Shown here: piece by piece, positions 7,439 through 14,261 of the stretch | How positions within the stretch are numbered: the stretch's first letter is position 1 | How the letters are laid out: each line of letters begins with the position of its first letter | Source: JACDAN01 sp036380355 | GTDB lineage: Bacteria > Actinomycetota > Thermoleophilia > Gaiellales > Gaiellaceae | NCBI GenBank assembly: GCA_036380355.1 | Contig: DASVEW010000029.1 | Coordinates: 1-14,261 of the forward strand | DNA: 14,261 bases | Reading direction: 5' to 3' | Translations under genes and position numbers: made by a program | The notes under the pieces: model-generated | Database searches by the model: none | Told to the model about the DNA's origin: nothing | Seen by the model: the letters and a program-made list of their open reading frames with translations, nothing else

Positions 7439-10400
7439 ATGACACAAGACGAGACGGCCGCCCCGTTCGCGCCCTACCTCTCGCGCCTTGTTCGCGACTG
7501 GGCTCGCGACCATCCGGACGATCGAACCCGCGTCCTCGACGGGACGCTCCTCTCCGTGGACGTCTCCGGCTTCACGAACCTCTCGGAGCGGCTCGCCCTC
7601 AAGGGCCGAGCCGGCGCCGAGGAGCTGATTCTCGTCCTCAGCGGCTGCTTCGAGGGCTTGATCGGCGTCGCGCACCTCCACGGGGGCGACGTCCTCAAGT
7701 TCCGCGGAGACGCACTCCTGATCCTCTTCTCCGGCGACGACCACGAGCAGCGCGCCTTCGAGGCCGCCTCTGGCATGCAGTGGTTCATCGAGCACACCGC
7801 GCCGAGCATGAGCTCGGTCGGCCCGGTGGAGCTCCGCATGGCGTGCGGCATCTGGTCGGGGCCCTGTCACTTCTTCCTGGTCGAGGGCCCGCACCTCGAG
7901 CTCGTCGTGGCGGGCCCAACGGCGACCGGCGCGGCCGAGCTCGAGGATGCGGCCGGTCCAGGGGAGATCATGGTTGGCGACCAACGAGGCGGCGCACGCC
8001 TCCTCGAGCGCGTCGAGCCGACGGCGCCGCCCGACGCCGTCGTGCCCGAGCCGACCAACGTGCCCGGACTGGAACGGTTCGTCCCGCCGACCCTCAGGGC
8101 CCACCTGTCCGTGGCCGGCGGCGAGGGCGAGCACCGGCAGGCGACCATGGCGTTCGTCGAGCTCTCCGGAACCGATGCCCTCCTCGAGCGGGAGGGGCCG
8201 GAAGGACTGGCGCACACGCTTCAGCTGCTCGGCAGCGCCGTCGAGCGGGCCTGCTCCGGCTTCGGCGTCACCTGGCTGGAGTCGGACATCGCCCCGGGCT
8301 CGATCAAGGTCTATCTGACCGCCGGAGCGCCTTCGACGACCGGCTCGGACGAAGAGGCAATGCTCCGGGCCGTCCGCGAGATCCTTGACGCGAGCGGAGA
8401 CACGAGCCTCCGCGCCGGCGTCAATCGCGGTGCCATCTTCGCCGGGGACGTGGGAGCCACGACCCGCCGGGCCTATGCGGTCATGGGCGACCCGGTCAAT
8501 CTCGCGGCGCGGCTCTGCGGTCGCGCCCAGCCCGGCCAGATCCTCGCCACGGGAGAGGTGCTCGAGCGGTCAGGCGCGCGGTTCGACACGGAACGTGAGC
8601 CCTTCCTCGTCAAGGGCAAGGAGCTCTCGTTGATGGCCTACCGGGTCGGCTCCCTCAGCGGCCTGCGGCAGGAGGACGCCGCCTGGTCCCTGCCGCTCGT
8701 CGGCCGGAAGCACGAGCTCGAGTCCCTGGCCGAGGCCGTCGGTGCGGCGCGGACGATGCAGAGCCGCGTGATCGAGCTCGTCGGCGAGCCGGGCATCGGG
8801 AAGTCACGCCTCGTCCAAGAGCTGCGGAGCCTCTCCGTCGGCTTCAACCAGCTCGCCTCCGCGTGCGAGCGCTACTCCCAGACCGAGCCCTTCTTCGCCT
8901 GGAGGGGCATCCTGCGGCAGCTGGCGGGGATCACGCCGGGCCACTCCCGCGAAGAGGCCGGCGCGCACCTCGAGCCGTGGATCGGCACGGTGATGCCCGA
9001 CCTCGCGCCCTCGCTGCCGTTGCTCGCCGTTCCGTTCGACGCCGAGGTCTCCCCCACGCCGGAGTCGGACAGCATCGAGGCTGAATTTCGCCTTCGCCGG
9101 CTGAACGACGCGGTCGAGCAGTTCCTCCAGCGCGTGCTGATGATGCCGACGCTCCTCGTCTTCGAGGACGCCCACTGGATGGACGACGCGTCCCGCTTCC
9201 TGCTCGGCCAGCTGACGGAGAACCCAGCTCCACGGCCGTGGCTCGTCTGCATCACCCGGCGACCGGAGGGAGAGAGCCCGGTCCGGCAGGAGGGGAGGGC
9301 AACGCAGCTCGTGCTCGAGCCGCTCTCCGACCGCCACGCCGAGCAGCTGGTGCTCGCCGCGGCCGAGGAGCTGGCGATGTCCGAGGAGTCGCTCGCCGCG
9401 CTCGCCGGACGCTCCGGCGGCAACCCGCTCTTCATCCGGGAGCTCGTCGCGGCGTCGCGCGAGGGAGGGTCGCTCGATGCGCTGCCCGAGACGATCGAGA
9501 CACTGATCACCACCCGGATCGACCGGCTAGAGCCTGCCGACCGGATGCTGCTTCGTTCCGCCGCGGTCGTGGGGGAGTCGTTCGAGCTTCCGCTGCTCGA
9601 AGAGGTGCTCGCCGATGAGCTTCCCGACGCCGCCGAGCTCGCCACCTGGGACCGGCTCAGCGAGTTCGTCGTCTGGGAGGGGGCGGAGACGATCGCGTTC
9701 CGGCACGGCCTGATCCGGGCGACCGCTTACGCGGGTCTGTCGTACCGGCGCCGGCGCGCGATCCACGGCCGGGTGGGCGACACGCTCGAGGCGCAGCTGA
9801 ACGGCCGCGGCAACGAGCTCGCCGCCCTGCTCTCGCTCCACTTTCTCGAGGCCGAGCGGTACGAATCGGCCTGGCGGTACGCCGTGGCCGCAGGCGATCG
9901 CGCACGCGCCCAGAGCGCGAACGTCGTCGCGGGTGAGCTCTACGAGCGGGCGCTCGCGGCCGGCCGTCACGTCGAGCTGCCCGCGGAGGAGGTCGCGCGG
10001 GTGGCGGAGGCCCTCGGAGACGTCTCCGAGCGCGCCGGACGCTTCGAGCAGGCGGAGGCTGCCTACGCGGAGGCGGCGACACTGGTCGGGGACGACAGGG
10101 AGGCCGAGTCGCGCCTGATGATGAAGCGCGGTGTCCTTTCCGAGCGCGCCGGCGCCTACGACGGAGCACTGGAGTGGTACGAGCGCGCGCTGGGCCAGGC
10201 GGGTTCCGCCGGCCTCCGTGCGGAGCTGGAGCTCGCCTACGCAGGGGTCAGGCACCGGCAGGGACGTTTCGCAGAGGCGGTCGACTGGGCCGAGCGGGCG
10301 GCCGCGCACGCGGAGGAGGCCGGGAGCGTTCGGGAGCTTGCGCACGCGTACTACCTCCTCGATGTCGCGCACACACGCCTGGGCACACCCGACCCGTCCT

Positions 10401-11173
10401 ACAACGAGCGAGCGCTCCCGATGCTCGAAGAGGCCGGCGACCTCGTCGGACAGGCCAACGTCCTCAACAACCTCGGAGTCGCGGCGTACTTCGAGGGCCG
10501 CTGGGAGGAGGCGCTCGAGGCCTACCGCCGCAGCGGCGAGCTCAGCCGCAGGGCGGGGGACGTCGTCAGCGGCGCGCGGGCGACGAACAACGAGGCCGAG
10601 ATCCTCTCCGACCAGGGGCACCTCGACGACGCGGGGGAGCGCTTCGAGGAGGCGCTCCGGGTCTGGCGCGCCGCGCACTACCCCGTCGGCGCCGCACTGG
10701 CCACGTCGAACCTCGGCCGCGTCGCAGCCCGAGCCGGCCGCTTCGAGGATGCCCATGTGCTCCTGGAGCGCGCGCTCGATGAGTTCCAAGCGATCGGCGC
10801 CGAGAGCTTTGTCCGGGAAACGCGGGCGCGGATCGCGGAGTGCCTTGTCTTCGCAGGGCAGCATGGAGAGGCGGCCAGGCTTGCCGCGGAGACGCTGGCG
10901 GCCGGCGACGGAGACCCCAGCGTGCTGGAGGCTGCCCTCGAGCGCACCCTCGGCTACGCGGCGGTCCAGGCCCGGCGATCACCGGACGAGGCGCGCCTCC
11001 ATTTCACGCGGAGCCTGGACCGGGCGCGAACGCTCGGAGCGGACTACGAAGCCGGACTGACGCTGAAGGCGATCTCGGAGACCGATCCCGACCGGATGGA
11101 CGCACGCGGGGAGAGCGAGCGCATCCTGACCGCGCTCGGCGTGCTGACGACGCCGGCGATCCCGCTGCCCTGA
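7439..11173 (+). CDS. Tandem class III nucleotide cyclase domains - AAA ATPase - TPR regulatory protein
   Basis: 1244 residues, no signal peptide or membrane segment, so probably cytoplasmic. Cyclase domain 1 (about 35-195) has LLSVDVSGFT with metal Asp D41 and LKFRGDALLILF with D91. Its transition-state positions read T163 and E167 (VAGPTATGAAEL) instead of Asn and Arg. Cyclase domain 2 (about 233-400) has YAVMGDPVNLAARL with N354 and R358, plus K290, but carries E241 and T294 at the metal positions. The two could pair within one chain to form a single active site, as C1 and C2 do in mammalian adenylyl cyclases. The ATPase follows, with Walker A GEPGIGKS (449-456) and Walker B LLVFEDAHW (572-580), then a winged-helix-like linker to about 800 and TPR-like helical repeats to about 1210. 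The architecture is a common actinobacterial signalling type. cAMP as product is likely but not shown; the adenine-selecting Asp/Thr position is Ala in domain 2. ATG chosen because of the promoter spacing and because the cyclase domain begins soon after. Confidence 0.9.
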   Translation: MTQDETAAPFAPYLSRLVRDWARDHPDDRTRVLDGTLLSVDVSGFTNLSERLALKGRAGAEELILVLSGCFEGLIGVAHLHGGDVLKFRGDALLILFSGDDHEQRAFEAASGMQWFIEHTAPSMSSVGPVELRMACGIWSGPCHFFLVEGPHLELVVAGPTATGAAELEDAAGPGEIMVGDQRGGARLLERVEPTAPPDAVVPEPTNVPGLERFVPPTLRAHLSVAGGEGEHRQATMAFVELSGTDALLEREGPEGLAHTLQLLGSAVERACSGFGVTWLESDIAPGSIKVYLTAGAPSTTGSDEEAMLRAVREILDASGDTSLRAGVNRGAIFAGDVGATTRRAYAVMGDPVNLAARLCGRAQPGQILATGEVLERSGARFDTEREPFLVKGKELSLMAYRVGSLSGLRQEDAAWSLPLVGRKHELESLAEAVGAARTMQSRVIELVGEPGIGKSRLVQELRSLSVGFNQLASACERYSQTEPFFAWRGILRQLAGITPGHSREEAGAHLEPWIGTVMPDLAPSLPLLAVPFDAEVSPTPESDSIEAEFRLRRLNDAVEQFLQRVLMMPTLLVFEDAHWMDDASRFLLGQLTENPAPRPWLVCITRRPEGESPVRQEGRATQLVLEPLSDRHAEQLVLAAAEELAMSEESLAALAGRSGGNPLFIRELVAASREGGSLDALPETIETLITTRIDRLEPADRMLLRSAAVVGESFELPLLEEVLADELPDAAELATWDRLSEFVVWEGAETIAFRHGLIRATAYAGLSYRRRRAIHGRVGDTLEAQLNGRGNELAALLSLHFLEAERYESAWRYAVAAGDRARAQSANVVAGELYERALAAGRHVELPAEEVARVAEALGDVSERAGRFEQAEAAYAEAATLVGDDREAESRLMMKRGVLSERAGAYDGALEWYERALGQAGSAGLRAELELAYAGVRHRQGRFAEAVDWAERAAAHAEEAGSVRELAHAYYLLDVAHTRLGTPDPSYNERALPMLEEAGDLVGQANVLNNLGVAAYFEGRWEEALEAYRRSGELSRRAGDVVSGARATNNEAEILSDQGHLDDAGERFEEALRVWRAAHYPVGAALATSNLGRVAARAGRFEDAHVLLERALDEFQAIGAESFVRETRARIAECLVFAGQHGEAARLAAETLAAGDGDPSVLEAALERTLGYAAVQARRSPDEARLHFTRSLDRARTLGADYEAGLTLKAISETDPDRMDARGESERILTALGVLTTPAIPLP

Positions 11174-11190
11174 CGGTCAGGCAACAGGAA

Positions 11191-11222
11191 GCGAGGGGCG
11201 CGGCGGAAGCCGCGCCCCTCGC
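11191..11222. terminator. Perfect 14-bp-stem hairpin between convergent genes
   Basis: The arm 11191-11204 is exactly complementary to 11209-11222, enclosing the four-base loop GGAA (a GNRA-type loop on the plus strand). It begins 18 bases after the TGA of the cyclase-ATPase gene and ends 4 bases before the end of the dehydrogenase gene, which is read from the other strand. It can therefore serve both as a bidirectional terminator. There is no T-run on either side, so termination would be of the hairpin-only kind often seen in high-GC genomes. Confidence 0.75.
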
Positions 11223-11226
11223 GAGG

Positions 11227-12801
11227 TCAGCGTCGGAAGATCTCGTAGACCGCGCCGTGGGTCAGCGAGACTACGAAGAGGTTTCCGTTCGGGCCGGTCT
11301 CGATGTCGGTCCCGACCCCGAAGTTCGTGCCGAAGAGCAGGCTCTCGCTCTCCGTGATGTCGTGCTTGGCGTTGTTGTCGGCGACCCGGTCCTCGAGGCG
11401 CGGATCGTCGACGGCGATCTTCCGCCTGTTCCCGGTCAGGTTGAAGCGGAACAGGTATCCGCCGAGGGTCAGGGGCGTCGCAGCCCCTGCGAACAGGTCG
11501 TTTCGGTACTGCGGACCGAGCGCCCGGCTCGAGAGGAAGCCGATCCCCGCCGGCGGCGTGGCGAAGCGCCAGCTGAACTCGGGATCGCTGTAGTGCGATC
11601 CGGGCAGGACGTGGAGGCGCGAAAGCGCTTCCTGCGGGCTGTCCGCGATGTTCCTGGCCGGCCAGCGGATCTGCTGGAGGTCCGCGCCGGGCAAACCACC
11701 GGACGGAGGCAGCGTCTGCTCGATCTCCTTGAACTGCCCGATGCGCCCGACGGGCCCCATGATCTGGATCCATCCTCCGTTCATCCCGCGCTCGACGCGG
11801 TTCAGCTCGTCGAACGCGTCATCCGCGTTCTGCTGATCCCAGAGGGCTCCGGACGCGGGGTCGAATGCGATCCCGAACGTGTTCCGGAGGCCGTACGCGA
11901 AGACGCGTTGGATGTTTGCTCCCGTCTCGCCCCCGACAGCCGCACCGGTCGAGAAGAACGGGTTGTCGGCCGGCGTCGAGCCGTCGTCGTTCAGCCGGAG
12001 GATGACGCCGCTCAAGTGGGCGTTGTCCGGCTCCGGGCCGCCGAACTGGTCGTCGTCGGTCGGTGGAGTCGGACCGTTCGGGAGATTTTGCGTCTGCCCG
12101 CGGCGTCCGAGGTCGCCCACGGCGACGTAGAGCTTGCCGTCGGGCCCGAACGCGATTGGGCCGCCGTCGTGGTTTCCGCGTGGCGGCTGGGCCGCGTCGC
12201 CCTGTCCCGCGGGCTCGGGGGCGCCGTCGTTCTGGAAGGCGAGCAGCTTCTTCAGGTTCCGGTCGAACACGAGCGCCGAGCCCGTCCACTCGAACCGGTC
12301 GACCCGGTTGCCGAGCAGTGGAACGCGCAGGAGATCGCTCGTGTCCTCCTGACCGAACATCGCGGCCGGATCGTCCGAGCACGCCTGCTCTTCAGGCTGG
12401 AATGGATCGGCGTCGAGCGGCGCCGTGCTTCGGCACGTCCAGTAGAGGTAGACGCCCGGGTCGGCCGGGAAGCGTGGATGCAGCGCGATCCCGAGCAGGC
12501 CCCTCTCGGAGCCGTTGTTGACCGAGAGATCGAGGACGGTCGCCTGGACGGCGCCGTTGACGACGCGCTTCACGGCGCCGGTGTTCTTCTCGAGGACGAG
12601 GAAGTCGTTCGGGCCGAGGAACGCCATCGTGCTCGGTGTGACGAGCCCACTGACCACGGTTCTGACGCCGAGGTTGGGATCGACCACCGAGGGCCCGGAC
12701 TGGGCTCCCACGGGAGCCGTTGACGCTCCTGCGATCAGTGCCGTCGTCGCCACCGTCGCAGCCAGCAGTGCTGCACGAATGAGTCGCGTAGATCGTCTCA
12801 C
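11227..12801 (-). CDS. Secreted PQQ-dependent sugar dehydrogenase-like protein (GSDH/Asd family)
   Basis: 524 residues, starting at a GTG (12801) with a strong Shine-Dalgarno 6 bases upstream. Residues 1-34 form a Sec signal peptide ending near PVGAQS. The remainder matches the soluble aldose/glucose dehydrogenase beta-propeller family (PF07995 type): GLLGIALHPRF, then GNHDGGPIAFGPDGKLYVAV with the probable catalytic base H211 and GD, then GLRNTFGIAFDP with R306, and near the C-terminus NFGVGTDIETGPNGNLFVVS. Known members oxidise sugars using PQQ and calcium in the periplasm or outside the cell; substrate cannot be read from sequence. A segment at about 120-145 containing two Cys and many Asp/Glu looks like an insertion between early blades and could form a disulfide. 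No PQQ biosynthesis gene is in the window. Convergent with the cyclase-ATPase gene, sharing the hairpin terminator. An alternative is a non-PQQ propeller of the same fold. Confidence 0.9.
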   Translation of the reverse strand: MRRSTRLIRAALLAATVATTALIAGASTAPVGAQSGPSVVDPNLGVRTVVSGLVTPSTMAFLGPNDFLVLEKNTGAVKRVVNGAVQATVLDLSVNNGSERGLLGIALHPRFPADPGVYLYWTCRSTAPLDADPFQPEEQACSDDPAAMFGQEDTSDLLRVPLLGNRVDRFEWTGSALVFDRNLKKLLAFQNDGAPEPAGQGDAAQPPRGNHDGGPIAFGPDGKLYVAVGDLGRRGQTQNLPNGPTPPTDDDQFGGPEPDNAHLSGVILRLNDDGSTPADNPFFSTGAAVGGETGANIQRVFAYGLRNTFGIAFDPASGALWDQQNADDAFDELNRVERGMNGGWIQIMGPVGRIGQFKEIEQTLPPSGGLPGADLQQIRWPARNIADSPQEALSRLHVLPGSHYSDPEFSWRFATPPAGIGFLSSRALGPQYRNDLFAGAATPLTLGGYLFRFNLTGNRRKIAVDDPRLEDRVADNNAKHDITESESLLFGTNFGVGTDIETGPNGNLFVVSLTHGAVYEIFRR

Positions 12802-12805
12802 GCGA

Positions 12806-12814
12806 TTCCCCCTC
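12806..12814 (-). promoter_or_regulatory. Strong Shine-Dalgarno deciding the GTG start of the dehydrogenase gene
   Basis: Reading the minus strand, GAGGGGGAA precedes the GTG at 12801 with a 6-base gap from the G-run. No other in-frame start near it has such a site, and the signal peptide begins directly at this codon (MRRSTRL), so the GTG start is well supported. Confidence 0.75.
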
Positions 12815-12832
12815 TGCCGCAGCGTCGAAGTC

Positions 12833-12847
12833 GCGGCGATACGCCGC
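12833..12847. promoter_or_regulatory. Short inverted repeat in the leader of the dehydrogenase gene
   Basis: GCGGCG-ATA-CGCCGC is a perfect 6-bp-arm inverted repeat lying 32-46 bases upstream of the GTG start. It could be an operator or a leader hairpin. Short GC palindromes are common by chance in such DNA, so the call is weak. No convincing -10/-35 pair was found in 12802-12961; a TTGAAA lies on the minus strand (complement of about 12883-12888) but lacks a good partner. Confidence 0.25.
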
Positions 12848-12961
12848 CTTCGGGACCCCTACGGGACAGCAGCCAACGCGGTTTCAACTCGCAAACCAGC
12901 CCTAAACCTGCCGCTCGCCCGGCACGCCCGCGGGGCTCACCCGCAGAGCCTGACGAAGAGC

Positions 12962-12990
12962 GAGAGGGCCCGCGCGAGGCGGGCCCTCTC
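12962..12990 (-). terminator. 12-bp-stem hairpin terminator after the LVIVD-type gene
   Basis: The arm 12962-12973 is exactly complementary to 12979-12990, with a five-base loop. On the minus strand it begins 12 bases beyond the TAG that ends the upstream gene. No T-run follows. It separates that gene from the dehydrogenase gene, which starts about 160 bases further on the same strand, so the two are probably separate transcription units. Confidence 0.7.
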
Positions 12991-13002
12991 AGGAGGCACG
13001 AA

Positions 13003-14261
13003 CTAGAGGCCGAGCTCTTCCCAGGGAGTGAGGATCGAGCCTCCCAGGTAGTCGTCGTCACCGTCGCCGTCGTCGTCGGCGTCCTCGTCGCCGTCGCCGT
13101 CGGCGTCACGGTCTGGATACTGCTGGAACGCGTACGTGTCGAAGCCGCGCAGCATGTCGCCGGCGGCCATCTTGCCCTTGTACTCCTTCAGCGACCAGGT
13201 GTCGGCGCCCGGCATGACGTTCCAGCCGAGCGTGTTCCCCCAGGTCGTCCGCGAGTCCTCGGCCACGCCGTCGTCCGAGCGGGGCGGGCCGGAGAAGTCG
13301 ATGTGCCAGATTCCCGCGCCGTACCAGGCGGTCACGAGTGTCCGCGGCCCCAGCCGCGAGACGCCGTCGAAGCCCGGTGCGACCGGACCGGGTGAGGCCG
13401 TGCCGTTCCCGCCGATCCGGAAGACGTGCACGGTGCAGCCCCGCTCGAGCCGCGGCAGGCCGTTCAGCGTCCGGCGCAGGTTCAGGGCGTCGATCGCCTC
13501 CTGCAGCGGATCCGGCCCGAGGAACGGGCTCGGGTTGAGGTAGCTCCCGAGCTTCTTCGGGTTGGTCGGGCTCGCCCCGTTCGAAGCGGGGACGCCCTTG
13601 ATCGAGCCGAGCGCCCAGAAGTGCAGCGCGCCGACCTGGCCGTTCGGTCGTGAGTTGCAGTCGGTGTTCGAGGTGCCGCCGCCCTTCTCGTCCCCGATCA
13701 CGAGGATCTTCCCGTCGGGAGTGACGTCCGACTGGTGCGAGATCTCGATCTCGTGTGACGGGTCGGCCTCGCCGGTGCGGTTCGGGATGATCGAGAGCGT
13801 CCGGACCTGCCCGCTCAGGACCTTCGAGACGTCCACGATCCAGGTCGACTGGATCGCCGCGACGTACATCGTCTTGCCGTCACGCGAGAAGTGGACGTCG
13901 TGCGGCCGCCACAGGCCGGAAGCGGAGCTGCCGTCGGGCCGCCGCATGACGATGCACGTCACCGGCCCGGGCGGCTGGGCGCGAGCCTCGCAGCGCTCGG
14001 GCGTCCGCCGCGACTCGTCGATCAGGCGGTAGCTGTGCAGCGGCGTCCCGCTCGAGGCGAGGTCGATTAGCTGCTTGCCGGTCGTTACCGGCCGCAGGTC
14101 GATCACGTCCACGGCCCAGTCGGACGACGGATTCGAGATCGAGAGCCACGTTCGCTGCGGGTTGACGGTGTGGTTGTGCGCGCCGCCCGGCGGGTTCGCG
14201 ATACACGTCGGGTTCGTGACCGTGAAGTGCGGCCCGGCCCCGGTCGCCGCCGCCTCCGGAT
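13003..14261 (-). CDS. LVIVD-type beta-propeller protein with Asp/Gly-rich C-terminal tail, N-terminus beyond window
   Basis: The frame is open from the window edge (first full codon at 14259) to the TAG at 13003-13005, giving 419 visible residues. The ATG at 14112 is probably internal, because the residues before it are well behaved (GGAHNHTVNPQRTWLSIS). Repeats typical of LVIVD propellers are visible: RPHDVHFSRDGKTMYVAA with TWIVDVS, then SHQSDVTPDGKILVIGDE, then RTLVTAWYGAGIWHIDF. Several His residues sit at blade starts (HNH, HDVH, SHQ). The family is generally extracellular and of poorly known function. The end holds an acidic stretch of alternating Asp and Gly (about 13045-13110), like calcium-binding thrombospondin type 3-like tails, followed by a short conserved-looking end YLGGSILTPWEELGL. 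A signal peptide is expected but not visible here. A hairpin terminator follows directly. Confidence 0.75.
   Translation of the reverse strand, partial: PEAAATGAGPHFTVTNPTCIANPPGGAHNHTVNPQRTWLSISNPSSDWAVDVIDLRPVTTGKQLIDLASSGTPLHSYRLIDESRRTPERCEARAQPPGPVTCIVMRRPDGSSASGLWRPHDVHFSRDGKTMYVAAIQSTWIVDVSKVLSGQVRTLSIIPNRTGEADPSHEIEISHQSDVTPDGKILVIGDEKGGGTSNTDCNSRPNGQVGALHFWALGSIKGVPASNGASPTNPKKLGSYLNPSPFLGPDPLQEAIDALNLRRTLNGLPRLERGCTVHVFRIGGNGTASPGPVAPGFDGVSRLGPRTLVTAWYGAGIWHIDFSGPPRSDDGVAEDSRTTWGNTLGWNVMPGADTWSLKEYKGKMAAGDMLRGFDTYAFQQYPDRDADGDGDEDADDDGDGDDDYLGGSILTPWEELGL

Noticed and set aside
3381..7442. Long plus-strand open frame (about 1350 codons) opposite the giant gene
   Set aside because: Its translation is an Arg/Asp/Val/Gly-rich monotone without domains, and it lies antisense to a frame with clear signal peptide, beta-helix and repeat motifs. 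It is a high-GC shadow.
1..11173. Caspase-like protease plus ATPase/TPR protein as a defence pair
   Set aside because: The peptidase is on an exported protein with a signal peptide, while the ATPase/TPR protein is cytoplasmic and a known signalling architecture. The genes are divergent, so a toxin-sensor module is not supported.
10840..12723. Plus-strand open frame of about 630 codons across the end of the cyclase-ATPase gene and the dehydrogenase gene
   Set aside because: It runs through the terminator hairpin and antisense to the well-supported dehydrogenase; its composition is that of a shadow frame.
13003..14112. ATG at 14112 as the start of the LVIVD-type gene
   Set aside because: The frame continues upstream to the window edge with propeller-like sequence including HNHTVNP, and no signal peptide follows 14112. 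The real start is probably outside the window.

Overview
The window is GC-rich with strong third-position G/C bias. It contains four protein-coding genes, two of them cut by the window edges, and no RNA gene, insertion sequence or CRISPR array that I can support. GC content, a probable leaderless promoter, a cyclase-ATPase-TPR regulator and CSLREA-type secreted proteins suggest a high-GC actinobacterium, possibly of the Thermoleophilia type. That assignment is inference; no taxonomic marker is present.

Layout. (1) Positions 1-7370, minus strand: one uninterrupted reading frame of at least 2456 codons whose C-terminus lies beyond position 1. It encodes an exported giant protein. In order it has a signal peptide, a CSLREA motif, a long right-handed beta-helix, a tract of PLDAI five-residue repeats, a PPC-like domain, a gingipain-like (C25, clan CD) cysteine peptidase domain, and Ig/OmpL47-like C-terminal domains. 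(2) A 68-bp divergent intergenic region. (3) Positions 7439-11173, plus strand: a 1244-residue cytoplasmic regulator with two class III cyclase domains, an AAA-type ATPase and TPRs. The two cyclase domains carry complementary halves of an active site. (4) A perfect 14-bp-stem hairpin between convergent genes. (5) Positions 11227-12801, minus strand: an exported PQQ-dependent sugar dehydrogenase-like enzyme. (6) A 201-bp gap with a terminator hairpin and the leader of gene 5. (7) Position 13003 to the window end, minus strand: an LVIVD-type beta-propeller protein with an Asp/Gly-rich tail, lacking its N-terminus here.

Two of the three minus-strand products carry visible signal peptides, and the third looks exported by family. 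The window is therefore mostly a cell-surface or secretome region, with one intracellular signalling protein transcribed divergently from the giant gene. No operon is evident: gene 7 has its own terminator, and the dehydrogenase has its own leader and Shine-Dalgarno. Many long open frames lie opposite or out of frame with these genes. They are Arg/Ala/Gly-rich shadows of high-GC coding sequence and are not annotated.
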